DNA of 64,000 bases from Allomeiothermus silvanus DSM 9946 (GTDB taxonomy: Bacteria; Deinococcota; Deinococci; Deinococcales; Thermaceae). Location of the stretch: positions 1,260,001 through 1,324,000 of the forward strand of contig NC_014212.1 in assembly GCF_000092125.1 (NCBI RefSeq), given 5' to 3'. Every line of letters begins with the position of its first letter. Within the stretch, counting starts at the first letter, position 1. Below the pieces are notes generated by a model. The model saw only the letters and a program-made list of their open reading frames with translations, was not told the origin of the DNA and searched no databases. The position numbers were made by a program, and so were the translations under genes. Below are positions 18,301-29,393 of this stretch, piece after piece.

Positions 18301-18412
18301 GCCGGAGGCTGGAGCCTCCAGAGAGCGGGTGAAGGCGGCGAGGAGCTAATATACCCGCCCGAAGCGTACCGCAAAGGTTTGGCGGGCTTCTCCTGCCGGT
18401 GCTTCGGGCGGG
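18301..18412. other. Structured intergenic segment between TerC paralogs 1 and 2
   Basis: CCCGCCCGAAGC (18354-18365) pairs perfectly with GCTTCGGGCGGG (18401-18412), a 12-bp stem around a 35-nt loop that itself pairs (GGCGGG with CCTGCC, one G-U). GGAGGC/GCCTCC at 18303-18318 forms a second small hairpin. The location is downstream of paralog 2 and upstream of the riboswitch. No T-run follows on the minus strand. Confidence 0.6.
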
Positions 18413-18472
18413 GATCCCAACGGCACGACGAATCCTGTGGACTTCTAATACTGGCCACAACCGTGCGGCAAC

Positions 18473-19180
18473 CTACTCCGTGCCGCTCTGGTGACGTAGG
18501 GCCCACAAACTACCCAGCACCAAGATGGCCAGGGTTACGCCCAAAAAGAGCTCTTGCGGCAGGTGCAAAGCCAGCTCGGGACGGTGCAGCCAGGCCTCGG
18601 TGCCGTGATCCCAGCCCTCCAGGGTCAGCTTGAGCCCCGCCCAGCCCACCACCGCATAGGCCACCTGCTCCAGCCTGGGGTAGCGCTCCATCACCCGCAC
18701 CATCCACCCGGCGGCCAGACGGATGAGCAAGATGCCCACCGCCACCCCAGTAAAGATCACCCAGAAGTTCTCGCTAAAAGCGATCACCACCAGCACTGAG
18801 TCCACCGCGAAGGCCAGGTCTACTACGTTGATTATCACCACGATCCGCCAAAATGACGCTGCTGCGGCCTGGATCGCCGCAGCGGTATGGTGCGGGTCTT
18901 GGTGGCTTGGGAGCTTACGGAAGTGGTTGAACGCCAGATAGATCAGATATAGCCCGCCCAAAAGCTGGATCCACCAGATCTGGATGATGAGGGTAGCAAA
19001 CAACAAAGCCAGCCCCCGCAGCACGTAGGCCCCGATCAGCCCGTAAAGCAAAGCCCGTTGCCGCAGGTGCTCGGGCAGGGGCCGCACCATCACCGCCAGC
19101 ACCATGGCGTTGTCTACCGAAAGGACGGCCTCGAGCGCCACGATGACTAAGATTGCCAGGATTGCTTCAGTAAGTTCCAC
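18473..19180 (-). CDS. TerC-family membrane protein, paralog 2
   Basis: Multi-pass protein of about 235 residues starting at GTG 19180 (VELTEAIL), preceded by GGAGAG. It has the family motifs EAVLSVDNAMVLAVMV and NVVDLAFAVDSVLVVIAF. A Ser-to-Asp context change (SVDN where paralogs have SADN) is the only difference in the first motif. No riboswitch-like sequence is seen in the 120 bp upstream. It lies between the other two copies on the same strand, which implies tandem duplication. Confidence 0.86.
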   Translation of the reverse strand: MELTEAILAILVIVALEAVLSVDNAMVLAVMVRPLPEHLRQRALLYGLIGAYVLRGLALLFATLIIQIWWIQLLGGLYLIYLAFNHFRKLPSHQDPHHTAAAIQAAAASFWRIVVIINVVDLAFAVDSVLVVIAFSENFWVIFTGVAVGILLIRLAAGWMVRVMERYPRLEQVAYAVVGWAGLKLTLEGWDHGTEAWLHRPELALHLPQELFLGVTLAILVLGSLWALRHQSGTE

Positions 19181-19303
19181 AGCCAAGGCTCTCCTTAATG
19201 CAACAAGATTCCGGACTAGAACTGCGCCACACGGACTACCCGGATCTATAGGGCGCAACCCAAAAGGTTATACCAAGTTTCGGGCTCGAGCTTATAGGGT
19301 GGG

Positions 19304-20044
19304 CTATTTGGGGTGTCGCTCACGGTTGGATTCGCTGCGGGCTTCGGCCAGGTGGCCTTTACCGATGGCGTAAAAGCTCCCCAGCAGAAACAGAAGGCCG
19401 GTTACCCCTAGGAAAAAAGCTTGGCTCAGATGTACCGTCCACTCGCCATGGTGGGCGATCTGCTCAGCGAAGCCATCCCAGCCTTCCAGGGCCAGCTTGA
19501 GCCCCGCCCAGCCCACCAGTAAGAAAGCCACCGACTCCATCGCCGGGTAGCGGTCCAAGAGCCGTACCAGCCAACTCGCCGCCAGCCAGATCAGGGCCAT
19601 ACCGATAAAGGCCCCGCCGACTACCAGCAGATACTCCTTGGTCACCGCTACCACCACCAAAATCGAGTCGATGGAGAAAGCCAAATTGACCAGGTTGAGC
19701 TGCAGCACCACCGGCCAAAACCCCGCTACTGCGGAGGTGGGAGGCGACCCAGCATCCCCCCCGCCCGCCTGCCTGAGCCGGATGAAGTGGCTGAGGGTCA
19801 GGTACATCAGGTATACCCCCCCCAACACCTCCACCCACCATAGCCGGATTAAGTACACTGCTAAGGCGATGGCCACCGCCCGCAGGAAGAACGCCCCGAT
19901 GAGGCCCCAGAACATTGCCCGAGGTCGCTGCCGCAGGGGAAGCGGTCGCACAATAACCGCCAGCACCATAGCGTTGTCGGCGGAGAGCAACGCCTCGAGC
20001 GCGACGATGGTGAGGAGGATAGGGATGGCCATCGCCAGGTCCAT
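19304..20044 (-). CDS. TerC-family membrane protein, paralog 3
   Basis: 246 residues, about seven helices, with EALLSADNAMVLAVIV near residues 16-31 and NLVNLAFSIDSILVVVAV midway. The second motif has Asn in place of the acidic residue of paralog 1 (ELADLAFAVDS to LVNLAFSIDS) but keeps the key aspartate. A Gly/Pro-rich cytoplasmic loop near residue 95-105 is longer than in paralog 1. No regulatory RNA was recognised upstream. Its role, metal export or another, is unknown. Confidence 0.86.
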   Translation of the reverse strand: MDLAMAIPILLTIVALEALLSADNAMVLAVIVRPLPLRQRPRAMFWGLIGAFFLRAVAIALAVYLIRLWWVEVLGGVYLMYLTLSHFIRLRQAGGGDAGSPPTSAVAGFWPVVLQLNLVNLAFSIDSILVVVAVTKEYLLVVGGAFIGMALIWLAASWLVRLLDRYPAMESVAFLLVGWAGLKLALEGWDGFAEQIAHHGEWTVHLSQAFFLGVTGLLFLLGSFYAIGKGHLAEARSESNRERHPK

Positions 20045-20117
20045 AGCGCTTTACTATACGCGAAAAATGCCCTAAATACCGGGAGCTGGGGCCTTGCTAA
20101 CAGGTGGGTAAGCCTGC

Positions 20118-21089
20118 CTAAAGTCCAAAGAGGAACCGCAACCCCGGAGCCAGCCCTTGCCGCCAGGTCATCCAGTTATGCCCGCTCTTGCGCTCGTGGT
20201 AGGCGTGGGGGTACCCCTTGTCGGCCAGCATAGCCGCGAAGCGCCGGTTGGCCGCGAGCAGCCACTCAATCTGCCCGGTCTCACAGTAAAAGCGCAGCGG
20301 TAAGCGCTCGGATTGGGCATACTGGGCAGTGAGCCACTCGGGGGCCGTGTAGCGATCCTGGTTACCCGGCTCGGCGGTAAGACAGGCTGATTGGGTGCCC
20401 ACTTTCTGAAACCTATCAGGGTTGCGCCAGGCGATCCAGGCTGAGACCAGACCTCCTAGCGAGGCCCCCCACAGGGCTCGCTCGGGGGTTGGGCCATACT
20501 GAGATTCCACCGCAGGGAGGATCTCCTCGAGCAGAAACTCCTCATAGCGTTCGTCGAAGGTGTACTCGCGGGCGCGGTCTTCCGGCTCGACGAACACCAT
20601 CCGCACCGGCTGGATCTCGCCCCGCTCGCATAGGGCCTCGGCGACATCGGCAAACTGGGCGGTGCGGTAGTAGGCCACCCCGTCTTGCACATACAGGGTG
20701 GCCGATGGCGCGCGGGAGGGCTCGTAGACGTAGTAGCGCCTGGGGCCTGGGTATACCTTGGACTCGAGCCGGTGGCGGTGTACTCCCGGGCCCTCGCCGT
20801 GGGGCAGAGGAGGGGCCTCGAATTGGAAACCCGGCAGCTCGATAGCTCGAGGATAAGTCCACCAGGGGTTTTGCGCCTTGTGGGGGTTATCCGGGTCGGG
20901 GAAGGGCTGCCCCGATGCGTCCATGAAGGCGTACTCGAGGTACGCCTCAGCGGGGAACTCGAGCGTGATGGGTTTCGAGATCGGCATAGGTTTTTTGTCC
21001 CAGTCGGTAAAGTCACCGATGAGAAAACGGGCCTGGGCTGGGGGGATGAAGGTCACGTAGCGGCCTTGAACCTCGACCATAGCCATCAA
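20118..21089 (-). CDS. Alpha/beta-hydrolase, esterase D/enterochelin-esterase type
   Basis: A 323-residue esterase with an N-terminal beta-sandwich region of the CBM48/E-set type (residues about 1-90, RFLIGDFTDWDKKPMPI) and a C-terminal alpha/beta hydrolase domain. The nucleophile is S210 in WGASLGGL; H304 in SGHNWMTWR is the likely catalytic histidine. This arrangement fits Fes/IroD-like esterases or carbohydrate esterases. There is no signal peptide. No siderophore genes are near, so the substrate is open. The stop of glnS lies 6 bp upstream of its start. Confidence 0.82.
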   Translation of the reverse strand: MMAMVEVQGRYVTFIPPAQARFLIGDFTDWDKKPMPISKPITLEFPAEAYLEYAFMDASGQPFPDPDNPHKAQNPWWTYPRAIELPGFQFEAPPLPHGEGPGVHRHRLESKVYPGPRRYYVYEPSRAPSATLYVQDGVAYYRTAQFADVAEALCERGEIQPVRMVFVEPEDRAREYTFDERYEEFLLEEILPAVESQYGPTPERALWGASLGGLVSAWIAWRNPDRFQKVGTQSACLTAEPGNQDRYTAPEWLTAQYAQSERLPLRFYCETGQIEWLLAANRRFAAMLADKGYPHAYHERKSGHNWMTWRQGLAPGLRFLFGL

Positions 21090-21095
21090 ATTATG

Positions 21096-23477
<2,382 letters not shown>

Positions 23478-23511
23478 CATACCTATATGCGAAGCATACA
23501 CCGCGGTCTTT

Positions 23512-23548
23512 TAAACAAAAGAAGGCCAACCCTCTGGGCAGAGGGCTC
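23512..23548 (-). terminator. Terminator after the 50-residue membrane protein gene
   Basis: On the minus strand CCCTCTGCCCAGAGGG is a hairpin followed by TTGGCCTTCTTTTGTTT. It lies 17 bp beyond the stop at 23565 and upstream of glnS. Confidence 0.7.
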
Positions 23549-23564
23549 GAGGAGTTGCCTGCCG

Positions 23565-23717
23565 CTACACCTGGCGGCGACCGGTGAATAGCCCGATGAT
23601 AAAGAGTACCACCCCGATGATAAGCGCCCAATAGATGAGGATTCCCCCGACCTTGAGGATCAGCCCCAGCAGCCACAACAAGATAAAAATGCCAGCAATG
23701 TAGTACAGAACGGACAT
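23565..23717 (-). CDS. Small two-helix membrane protein (lmo0937/DUF5670-like)
   Basis: A 50-residue open frame starting MSVLYYIAGIF. Two hydrophobic segments (about 5-22, AGIFILLWLLGLILKVGG, and 26-44) are separated by a Gly-rich turn; the end is GRRQV. This pattern matches the short lmo0937-type membrane proteins common near stress genes. It ends at a clear terminator, which supports a real gene. The function of the family is unknown. Confidence 0.75.
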   Translation of the reverse strand: MSVLYYIAGIFILLWLLGLILKVGGILIYWALIIGVVLFIIGLFTGRRQV

Positions 23718-23818
23718 CAAGCACCTCGTTTCTTAAAGCAGTCCGGTGCTGCCAGAAGATGGCGGCCCCCGGCTCACCTGCTACGGTAGAGCGTTCCCGC
23801 CTTATCGGTGTGGGCGAC

Positions 23819-23836
23819 ACCACACCGAAGGTGTGG
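23819..23836. terminator. Hairpin after the GH13 gene
   Basis: CCACACC and GGTGTGG with a GAA/TTC loop form a 7-bp stem just past the GH13 stop at 23841. No T-run is present, so this is a weak call. Confidence 0.35.
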
Positions 23837-25407
23837 CACCTCAGGAGCGCCGGATGTAAATTTTCGCCGAGGAGGCCGGAAAGTCCTCGCTGAGCTGGGC
23901 ACTGCTGACCTCGAGGTCGTAGCCGAAGGAGAGCTCGCGCCAGGCCCCCTCAGGGAAGGGCAGGGTGAGGGTCTGGTCGGCATCGCGCAGGTTTGCTACC
24001 ACGACGACTTCTCCTCCGCCGCCACGCCGGTAGGCGATCACCCCAGCCTGGGCGTCTAGGTGGAGGGGCTCGAGGTCTTCGCTGCGGAGGGCGGCAGTCT
24101 CCCGCCGTAGACGGGCCAGAAAGGCATAGTGCTCCTTCAGGTGGAGCCCGTAGTCGTGCTCGAGCAGCTCCCATTGCAAAGGCCGTATCTCCAAATCGCG
24201 GGGGCGGTGCCCACCGAATTCCTGGCCTTGGTGGATCATGGGGTTGCCCACCGCGGTAAAGAGCAAGGTGGCTCCCAGTTTGTTTTTACGGAAGGCCTTG
24301 TCCCCGGTGATCCCGGCTTCGGCTAGCACCCGCATCAGGGTGTGTTCGTCGTGGGACTCGAGGTAGTTGACCACCCGTGCTGGGGAGATATAGCCGTGGT
24401 TACGTGGCTGCAAGGCCTCGAGCGCGGCTGCCGGTTCGCCCACCTCGCATAGGGCGGGTACCACTTGCAGCTCAAACGCCTGGTGCCAAGCTCCATCGGC
24501 AGGGCCAGTAGGGGTAGCGATGGCCGGGTTCTCCGGGAGCTGCTCGGCTACGATGTAGAAAGGCTTGCCCCCGGCTTTTTCCTTGCATAGGTCGCGCACC
24601 GCTTGGACGAACTCGAAGTTGTTTAAGACCGCGGTGGCATCGAGGCGGTAGCCGTCTACGTGGTACTCCTCCACCCAGAAGGCCGCCACCTCGAGGCCGA
24701 AGCGGAATGCGGGCCGCACCCCCAGGGTGTCATCTATGCGCTCGTAGTCAAACTTGGGGCCGTAGGAAGGCTCTCCCTCGCGAGCGTCCCGGTACCAGTA
24801 GTAGAAGTCGATGTGGTTGAGCGGGGCTTCGGTATCGGAGTGGTTGAAGACCATGTCCAAAATAACCCGCATCCCCCGCGCGTGACACTCGTCCACCAGC
24901 CGTTTGAAGTCCTCGGGGGTGCCGTAGCCGGGCTCGAGGGCGAAGAAGTGGCGGGGTAGGTAGCCCCAGGAGCGTTCGCCCGGGAAAGCCTGCACCGGCA
25001 TCAGCTCCACCGCGTTCACCCCCAGGTCGCGCAGGTAGTCGAGCCGCCTTACCAAGCCCTCGAAGGTGCCCGGCTTATCCCCCTCCCAGGCAAACTCGCC
25101 CACGTGCAGCTCGTAGATCACCAACTCGTCGTCCTGGGGCAGCGGCACCTGATCGTGCTGCCAGGGGTAGTCGGGGGCGGTGGTCCGGTCTTGGCCATCG
25201 CGGAGAACGATTACTGAGGCCTCGCTGTTTTGGGGGTCTATCCTGCGAGCTTGAGGATCGGTGACCTCCACCACCCGGCCTTCCATGAAGGGCGAGAGCG
25301 ACTTCAGGCGGAACTTGTAGCTATGTTGCCCATCCGGCAAATCCACCTCGGCCCGCCAGGTGCCGCTTTGGTCCTTGTGCATCGTAATGGGCTTATCGCT
25401 CCACGAG

Positions 25408-26800
25408 GAGATACCATCAAGGGGTGTGGAAATACGCTGAGGGCGGTGTATCCTTCCTCCTGGCAAAAAAGTGAGGGCTTGAAGCCCGAGGGAGGAGGCA
25501 CACCGCCATGGGGAAGCGTACCAAAGTGGCTGCTTCGCCGATAGGCGAACACCTTGAGGCCCGTTCGTCATCTCCCACCTGGGAGACGTTGCGGGATTGG
25601 CTGAGGGGGAAGATCCGGGAGTTGATGCAGGGGCTGCTGGAGGAGGAAGTGACGGAATTTCTGGGCCGTGCCCGGTATGAGAGGCGGGCGGCCGTCGATG
25701 CGTGCGGTTACCGCAACGGCTACGGCAAGCCGCGGAAGCTGACGACCTCCATGGGCACCATCGAGGTGCGGCGGCCCCGGGTCCGGGGGGTGGAGGAGCG
25801 GTTCGAGAGCCGGATTCTCCCCCTGTTCGCCCGGCGCACGAGGGAGGTCTCGGAGCTGTTGCCCGAGCTGTACCTGCACGGGCTGGCCGAGGGCGACTTC
25901 GACCTGGCCCTGCGGGGGCTGCTCGGAGAGGAGGCGGCGCTTTCGGCCCGGACGGTAGCCCGCCTGAAGGAGCGGTGGCAGGCGGAGTGGGAGGCCTGGC
26001 GCACGCAGCGGCTGGACGACCGGGCGGTGGTCTACCTGTGGGTGGACGGGGTGTACGTGAAGGCGGGCTTGGAGCGCGAGCGGGCGGCGCTCTTGGTGGC
26101 CATCGCCGCCTTGTCGGATGGCCGCAAGGTGGTGGTGGCGGTCGTACCCGGGTACCGGGAGTCGGTGGAGAGCTGGTCGGAAGTGCTGCGGGACCTGCGG
26201 GAGCGGGGGATGAACGCGCCGCGGCTGGTGATCGGGGACGGGCACCTGGGGATCTGGGGGGCACTGCGCAACGTGTGGCCGGAGGCCGACGAGCAGCGGT
26301 GCTGGAACCACAAGGTGCTCAATGTGCTGGAGCAGTTGCCGCGCCACCAGCAGGCCGTGGCCAAGCCCATGCTGGGGGCCATCGCCTACGCGCCGACCCG
26401 GGCGGAGGCGGAACGGAAGGGCAAGGAGTTCGAGGCCTGGTGTCACCGGCACGGCTACGGCAAGGCGGCGCAGACGCTGGGGCGGGACTGGGAGCGGATG
26501 GTGACCTTCTACCGGTACCCCAAGGAGCACTGGCGCCACCTGCGGACCACGAACGTGATCGAATCGCCCTTCGCCGCACTGCGGCTGCGGACGGATGCGG
26601 CCAAGCGGTTCAAGAAGGTGGAACGGGCCACGGCAGTGATCTGGAAGATGCTGATGGTGGCCCAAAAGAGGTTCCGGCGGTTGAATGCCCCGGAGTTGCT
26701 GGCCAAGGTCCACGCCGGGGTGCGCTACGAGGACGGCATCGAGGTCACCCAGGAGGAGGTCGCTGCCTGAGCAGGTTTACACACCTATTGACGGAACCTC
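25408..26800 (+). mobile_element. IS256-family insertion sequence (about 1.39 kb)
   Basis: Bounded by imperfect terminal inverted repeats: left GAGATACCATCAAGGGGTGT, right (reverse complement) GAGGTTCCGTCAATAGGTGT, similarity continuing about 30 bp. CTCCACGAG occurs directly on both sides (25399-25407 and 26801-26809), a 9-bp target duplication close to the 8-9 bp known for IS256. It carries one intact transposase gene and sits inside the GH13 gene. Confidence 0.93.
25508..26770 (+). CDS. IS256-family (Mutator-type) transposase
   Basis: A complete 420-residue DDE transposase. Landmarks are the N-terminal GLLEEEVTEFLGRARYERR, VVYLWVDGVYVKAG with the first catalytic Asp (near 177), LVIGDGHLGIWGAL with the second, and RTTNVIESPFAALRLRT with the catalytic Glu near residue 353. 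The IS256 signature RRTTNxxE is therefore intact and the element is likely still active. Codon use is more GC-rich at third positions than in the interrupted host gene. Confidence 0.95.
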   Translation: MGKRTKVAASPIGEHLEARSSSPTWETLRDWLRGKIRELMQGLLEEEVTEFLGRARYERRAAVDACGYRNGYGKPRKLTTSMGTIEVRRPRVRGVEERFESRILPLFARRTREVSELLPELYLHGLAEGDFDLALRGLLGEEAALSARTVARLKERWQAEWEAWRTQRLDDRAVVYLWVDGVYVKAGLERERAALLVAIAALSDGRKVVVAVVPGYRESVESWSEVLRDLRERGMNAPRLVIGDGHLGIWGALRNVWPEADEQRCWNHKVLNVLEQLPRHQQAVAKPMLGAIAYAPTRAEAERKGKEFEAWCHRHGYGKAAQTLGRDWERMVTFYRYPKEHWRHLRTTNVIESPFAALRLRTDAAKRFKKVERATAVIWKMLMVAQKRFRRLNAPELLAKVHAGVRYEDGIEVTQEEVAA

Positions 26801-26992
26801 CTCCACGAGCCGACCAGCTCGACTTTATCCAGGTGTGGCGCAAACAGTTTAAAGTCCATATTCGTGCCTCAATTCGGCCTCCCGCATATACGCTGCCGTC
26901 CGTGAAAAAGGCGCGGCCTGGCCTCGGTTTATATAAAGCCATCCGCCTAATTACAGTCTGTGGCCGCGCTTAAGAAGGGCTGAACTCCACCA

Positions 26993-27021
26993 ACCCTAAG
27001 GAGGGTTTAGCCTCCTTAGGG
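26993..27021. terminator. Hairpin at the end of the GH1-like gene
   Basis: CCCTAAGGAGG and CCTCCTTAGGG form a perfect 11-bp stem around GTTTAG, overlapping the last codons of the gene at 27016. No long T-run follows, so terminator activity is inferred. Confidence 0.5.
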
Positions 27022-28161
27022 AGCGACTACCGGCTCGAGCAGCCCCTGCTGCCGGGCTAGCTTTTGGGTTAAGGGTGGGTATACCGGGCGCTGCCCCTGT
27101 GGGTCAGGATATCCCAAAAGCCCCACCCGGCAGCGCCGCCCATCGTCCCAGGCCGGATAGTCAGCCACCGGGTAGAGGCAGATGCCCTCCACCGGAATTC
27201 CGGCCTTGATCGCGGCTTGCACCTCGCCCGCTACATAGGCCAGCCAGGGGGCCCGTGCTTCGTTCTCGGCACCGGTCTCCGCCACGAACAAAGGCCGCCG
27301 GTAGCGCCCGTAGACCTCGCGCAGGATCTCCCGAAAGGGGCAGTAGAGGGCGTCGCCGGGGCGCAAGGGGCGCAAAGCCTCGCCCTTCTCGACGTGGATC
27401 CACTCGTTAGCCGAATAAAAGTTGAGCCCCAACACGTCCAGAAAGCGCTCGTGTCCGCCCAGCTCAGGGCATAGCCGCCCGGCGATCATGTCCCAGGCCT
27501 GGAACATCGAACGGCGGTAGGCCTCGGCTGCCGGGGCATCCCAGGGGCGCTCAGGGGCTGGGGCGATGTGGATGACCGGCTCCGGGCTAACGATCCTGGC
27601 TTGGGGGAGCACCTCCCACACCGCCTGGGTCGCGGCGATAAAGGCCCGGACCAGTTGGCGCTTGAGTTCGTCCCCCCGGCCCACCGCGAAGGGGTTGAAA
27701 AATCCCTCGTCCCCGCCGCCCCAGGCCAAGAAAGAGATCTCGTTGACCGGGCTCACCATCACCGGGCCCCTGGGCTCCCGGGCCAGCAAAAGGGCGAAGG
27801 CTCGAGCCAGCCCGGCGAAGTGCTCCACGAAAGCTGGGGAGAACACCTCCACAAAATCCGGCCAGCCGTAGTGGAACAAATCCCAGATGACCTGGGTATT
27901 GGTTTCGCGGGCGGCCCGGAGCATCGGCAACTCCGAGCTGAAGTCGTAGACCCCCGGCTCCCGCTCGACGCGGTGCCAACGGATGCCGCTGCGTACGGTG
28001 CGGATTCCCAGGCTGTGCAGTTGGCGGAAATCCGCGGCTGCCTGGCGGTCGTGGCCGGTCTCGGCTAAAAGATCGCGCCGCTCGCCTTCTCGGGTACGGA
28101 ACGAAGAACACTCGAAGCCGCCTAAGAAAAAACTAGCGAACAAGGGGCGTGACTTGATCAC
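27016..28161 (-). CDS. GH1-like glycoside hydrolase / beta-glucosidase-like protein
   Basis: About 381 residues from GTG 28161 (VIKSRPLFASFFLGGFECSS), preceded by GGGAGGGTGATGCT. The pattern is a TIM-barrel glycosidase: SGIRWHRVEREPGVYDF, VIWDLFHYGWPD, VSPVNEISFLAWGG (acid/base Glu of the NE motif) and LFVAETGAEN (nucleophile Glu). Shorter than most GH1 enzymes (about 450). It stands beside glf and a glycosyltransferase and points the same way, suggesting exopolysaccharide or glycolipid metabolism. There is no signal peptide. Confidence 0.78.
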   Translation of the reverse strand: MIKSRPLFASFFLGGFECSSFRTREGERRDLLAETGHDRQAAADFRQLHSLGIRTVRSGIRWHRVEREPGVYDFSSELPMLRAARETNTQVIWDLFHYGWPDFVEVFSPAFVEHFAGLARAFALLLAREPRGPVMVSPVNEISFLAWGGGDEGFFNPFAVGRGDELKRQLVRAFIAATQAVWEVLPQARIVSPEPVIHIAPAPERPWDAPAAEAYRRSMFQAWDMIAGRLCPELGGHERFLDVLGLNFYSANEWIHVEKGEALRPLRPGDALYCPFREILREVYGRYRRPLFVAETGAENEARAPWLAYVAGEVQAAIKAGIPVEGICLYPVADYPAWDDGRRCRVGLLGYPDPQGQRPVYPPLTQKLARQQGLLEPVVAP

Positions 28162-28236
28162 AGCATCACCCTCCCAAATACTTTTTGAGGAGTGGCCGAT
28201 ACGTCTTCGAAACGGAGAAGCCCCCACCCGGTCCTG

Positions 28237-29370
28237 TCACTGCGGAAGCGCGCGGAGAGGATCCGCGGACTCATCAGCTAGCTCGAGCTTGATCTTTTCG
28301 AAGGTCGCTAGGGCCTGCCCCACGATCTGGTCCATGTTGTAGTACTGGTAGGTGGCCAGCCGCCCCACGAAGCGCACCTTGGTTTCGCGCTTGGCTTCCT
28401 CCTCGTACTTCTTGTAGATGGCCTTGGGCTCGCTGGCGGGGATTGGGTAATAAGGGTCGCCCTCGGCGCGGGGGTATTCGTAGACGATGCTGGTGAACTC
28501 GTGGCGCTGCCCGGTGAGGTGTTTGAACTCGGTGATGCGGGTGTAAGGCTGCTCGTTGGGGTAATTGACCGTGCCCACCGGCTGAAACCACCCCTGTGGT
28601 AGGGTCTCGTGGGCGAACTCGAGGCTGCGGTAGGGGAGCTTGCCATACTTGAAGTTGTAAAAAGCGTCGATCGGCCCGGTGTAGATCATCCGCCGCCAGG
28701 GAACCAGGTTCACGATCTCGCGGTAGTCGGTGCCCAGCATGACCTTGATGTTTGGGTGGTGCAACATGTTCTCGAACATTCGGGTGTAGCCGTAGAGGGG
28801 CATAGCCTGGTACTTATCGGTGAAGTAGCGGTCGTCGCGGTTGGTGCGTACGGGTACCCGGGCGGTCACGGTGGCATCGAGCTGAGAAGGGTCTAAATCC
28901 CACTGTTTGCGGGTATAGCCTCTGAAGAACTTCTCGTAAAGCTCTCGCCCTACCTTAGAAACCACCACATCCTCACTGGTAAGGATGCGCTCTTTCTTCT
29001 CGGCTCGGGCTGCAAACCAGCTCTCGAGCTCCTCCGAGGTGAGGTTCAGGTTATAGAGCTTATTCACCGTGTCTAGATTGATGGGAATGGGCAGCAGTTG
29101 CCCATCCACACTGGCCAGCACACGGTGTTCGTAGGGCCGCCACAGGGTGAAGCGCGAGAGATACTCGAAGATCTCCCGCGAGTTGGTGTGGAAGATATGC
29201 GGTCCGTAGGGGTGGATCAGGATGCCGTGCTCGTTGTAGGTGTCGTAGGCGTTGCCGCCGATGTGGTGGCGCTTATCCACGACCAACACCTTAAGCCCTA
29301 GCTCGTTGGTGATCCGCTCGGCCAGCACGCTTCCTGCGTACCCCGCCCCGACAATGAGGTAATCGAACAT
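28237..29370 (-). CDS. glf: UDP-galactopyranose mutase
   Basis: FAD enzyme interconverting UDP-galactopyranose and UDP-galactofuranose. YLIVGAGYAGSVLAERI (residues 4-20) is the FAD fold. HPYGPHIFHTN (about 53-63) holds active-site histidines, GYTRKQW near 172 and PYEHRVLASVDGQLLPIP are conserved substrate-binding parts. The protein has 377 residues. It supplies galactofuranose for a surface glycan and is flanked by a glycosyltransferase, 23 bp upstream, and by the GH1-like gene. Confidence 0.95.
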   Translation of the reverse strand: MFDYLIVGAGYAGSVLAERITNELGLKVLVVDKRHHIGGNAYDTYNEHGILIHPYGPHIFHTNSREIFEYLSRFTLWRPYEHRVLASVDGQLLPIPINLDTVNKLYNLNLTSEELESWFAARAEKKERILTSEDVVVSKVGRELYEKFFRGYTRKQWDLDPSQLDATVTARVPVRTNRDDRYFTDKYQAMPLYGYTRMFENMLHHPNIKVMLGTDYREIVNLVPWRRMIYTGPIDAFYNFKYGKLPYRSLEFAHETLPQGWFQPVGTVNYPNEQPYTRITEFKHLTGQRHEFTSIVYEYPRAEGDPYYPIPASEPKAIYKKYEEEAKRETKVRFVGRLATYQYYNMDQIVGQALATFEKIKLELADESADPLRALPQ

Positions 29371-29393
29371 TAGCTTCCCCCCTCTCAGCGCGG

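Larger units (their letters stand above)
23841..26859 (-). pseudogene. GH13 glucan enzyme (GlgB/TreZ-like), split by an IS256-type element
   Basis: The 3' part (23841-25407) encodes a GH13 barrel: YELHVGEFAWEG, VILDMVFNHSD, DGYRLDATAVL (nucleophile Asp), YIVAEQLPE (acid/base Glu) and NYLESHDEHT. The 5' end lies beyond the insertion: ATG at 26859 encodes MDFKLFAPHLDKVELVGSW. Removing the element and one 9-bp duplication joins SW to SDKPITMHKD in frame and gives about 538 residues, a normal size for branching/trehalohydrolase-like enzymes. The copy is therefore inactive but freshly broken. Residues 1-90 form the usual N-terminal E-set domain. An exact choice between GlgB and TreZ is not possible. 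Confidence 0.9.

Noticed and set aside
18301-18420. T-box riboswitch on the plus strand
   Set aside because: Fragments resemble T-box parts, but no plus-strand gene follows and the conserved order is not met; kept only as an unexplained structure.
23841-26264. 807-residue frame that extends the GH13 gene through the IS element
   Set aside because: The first about 300 residues are the antisense of the transposase. The true 5' end of the gene is beyond the element at 26859.
25568-26713. 381-residue minus-strand frame in the IS256 element
   Set aside because: Antisense of the transposase, rich in Pro, His and Arg.
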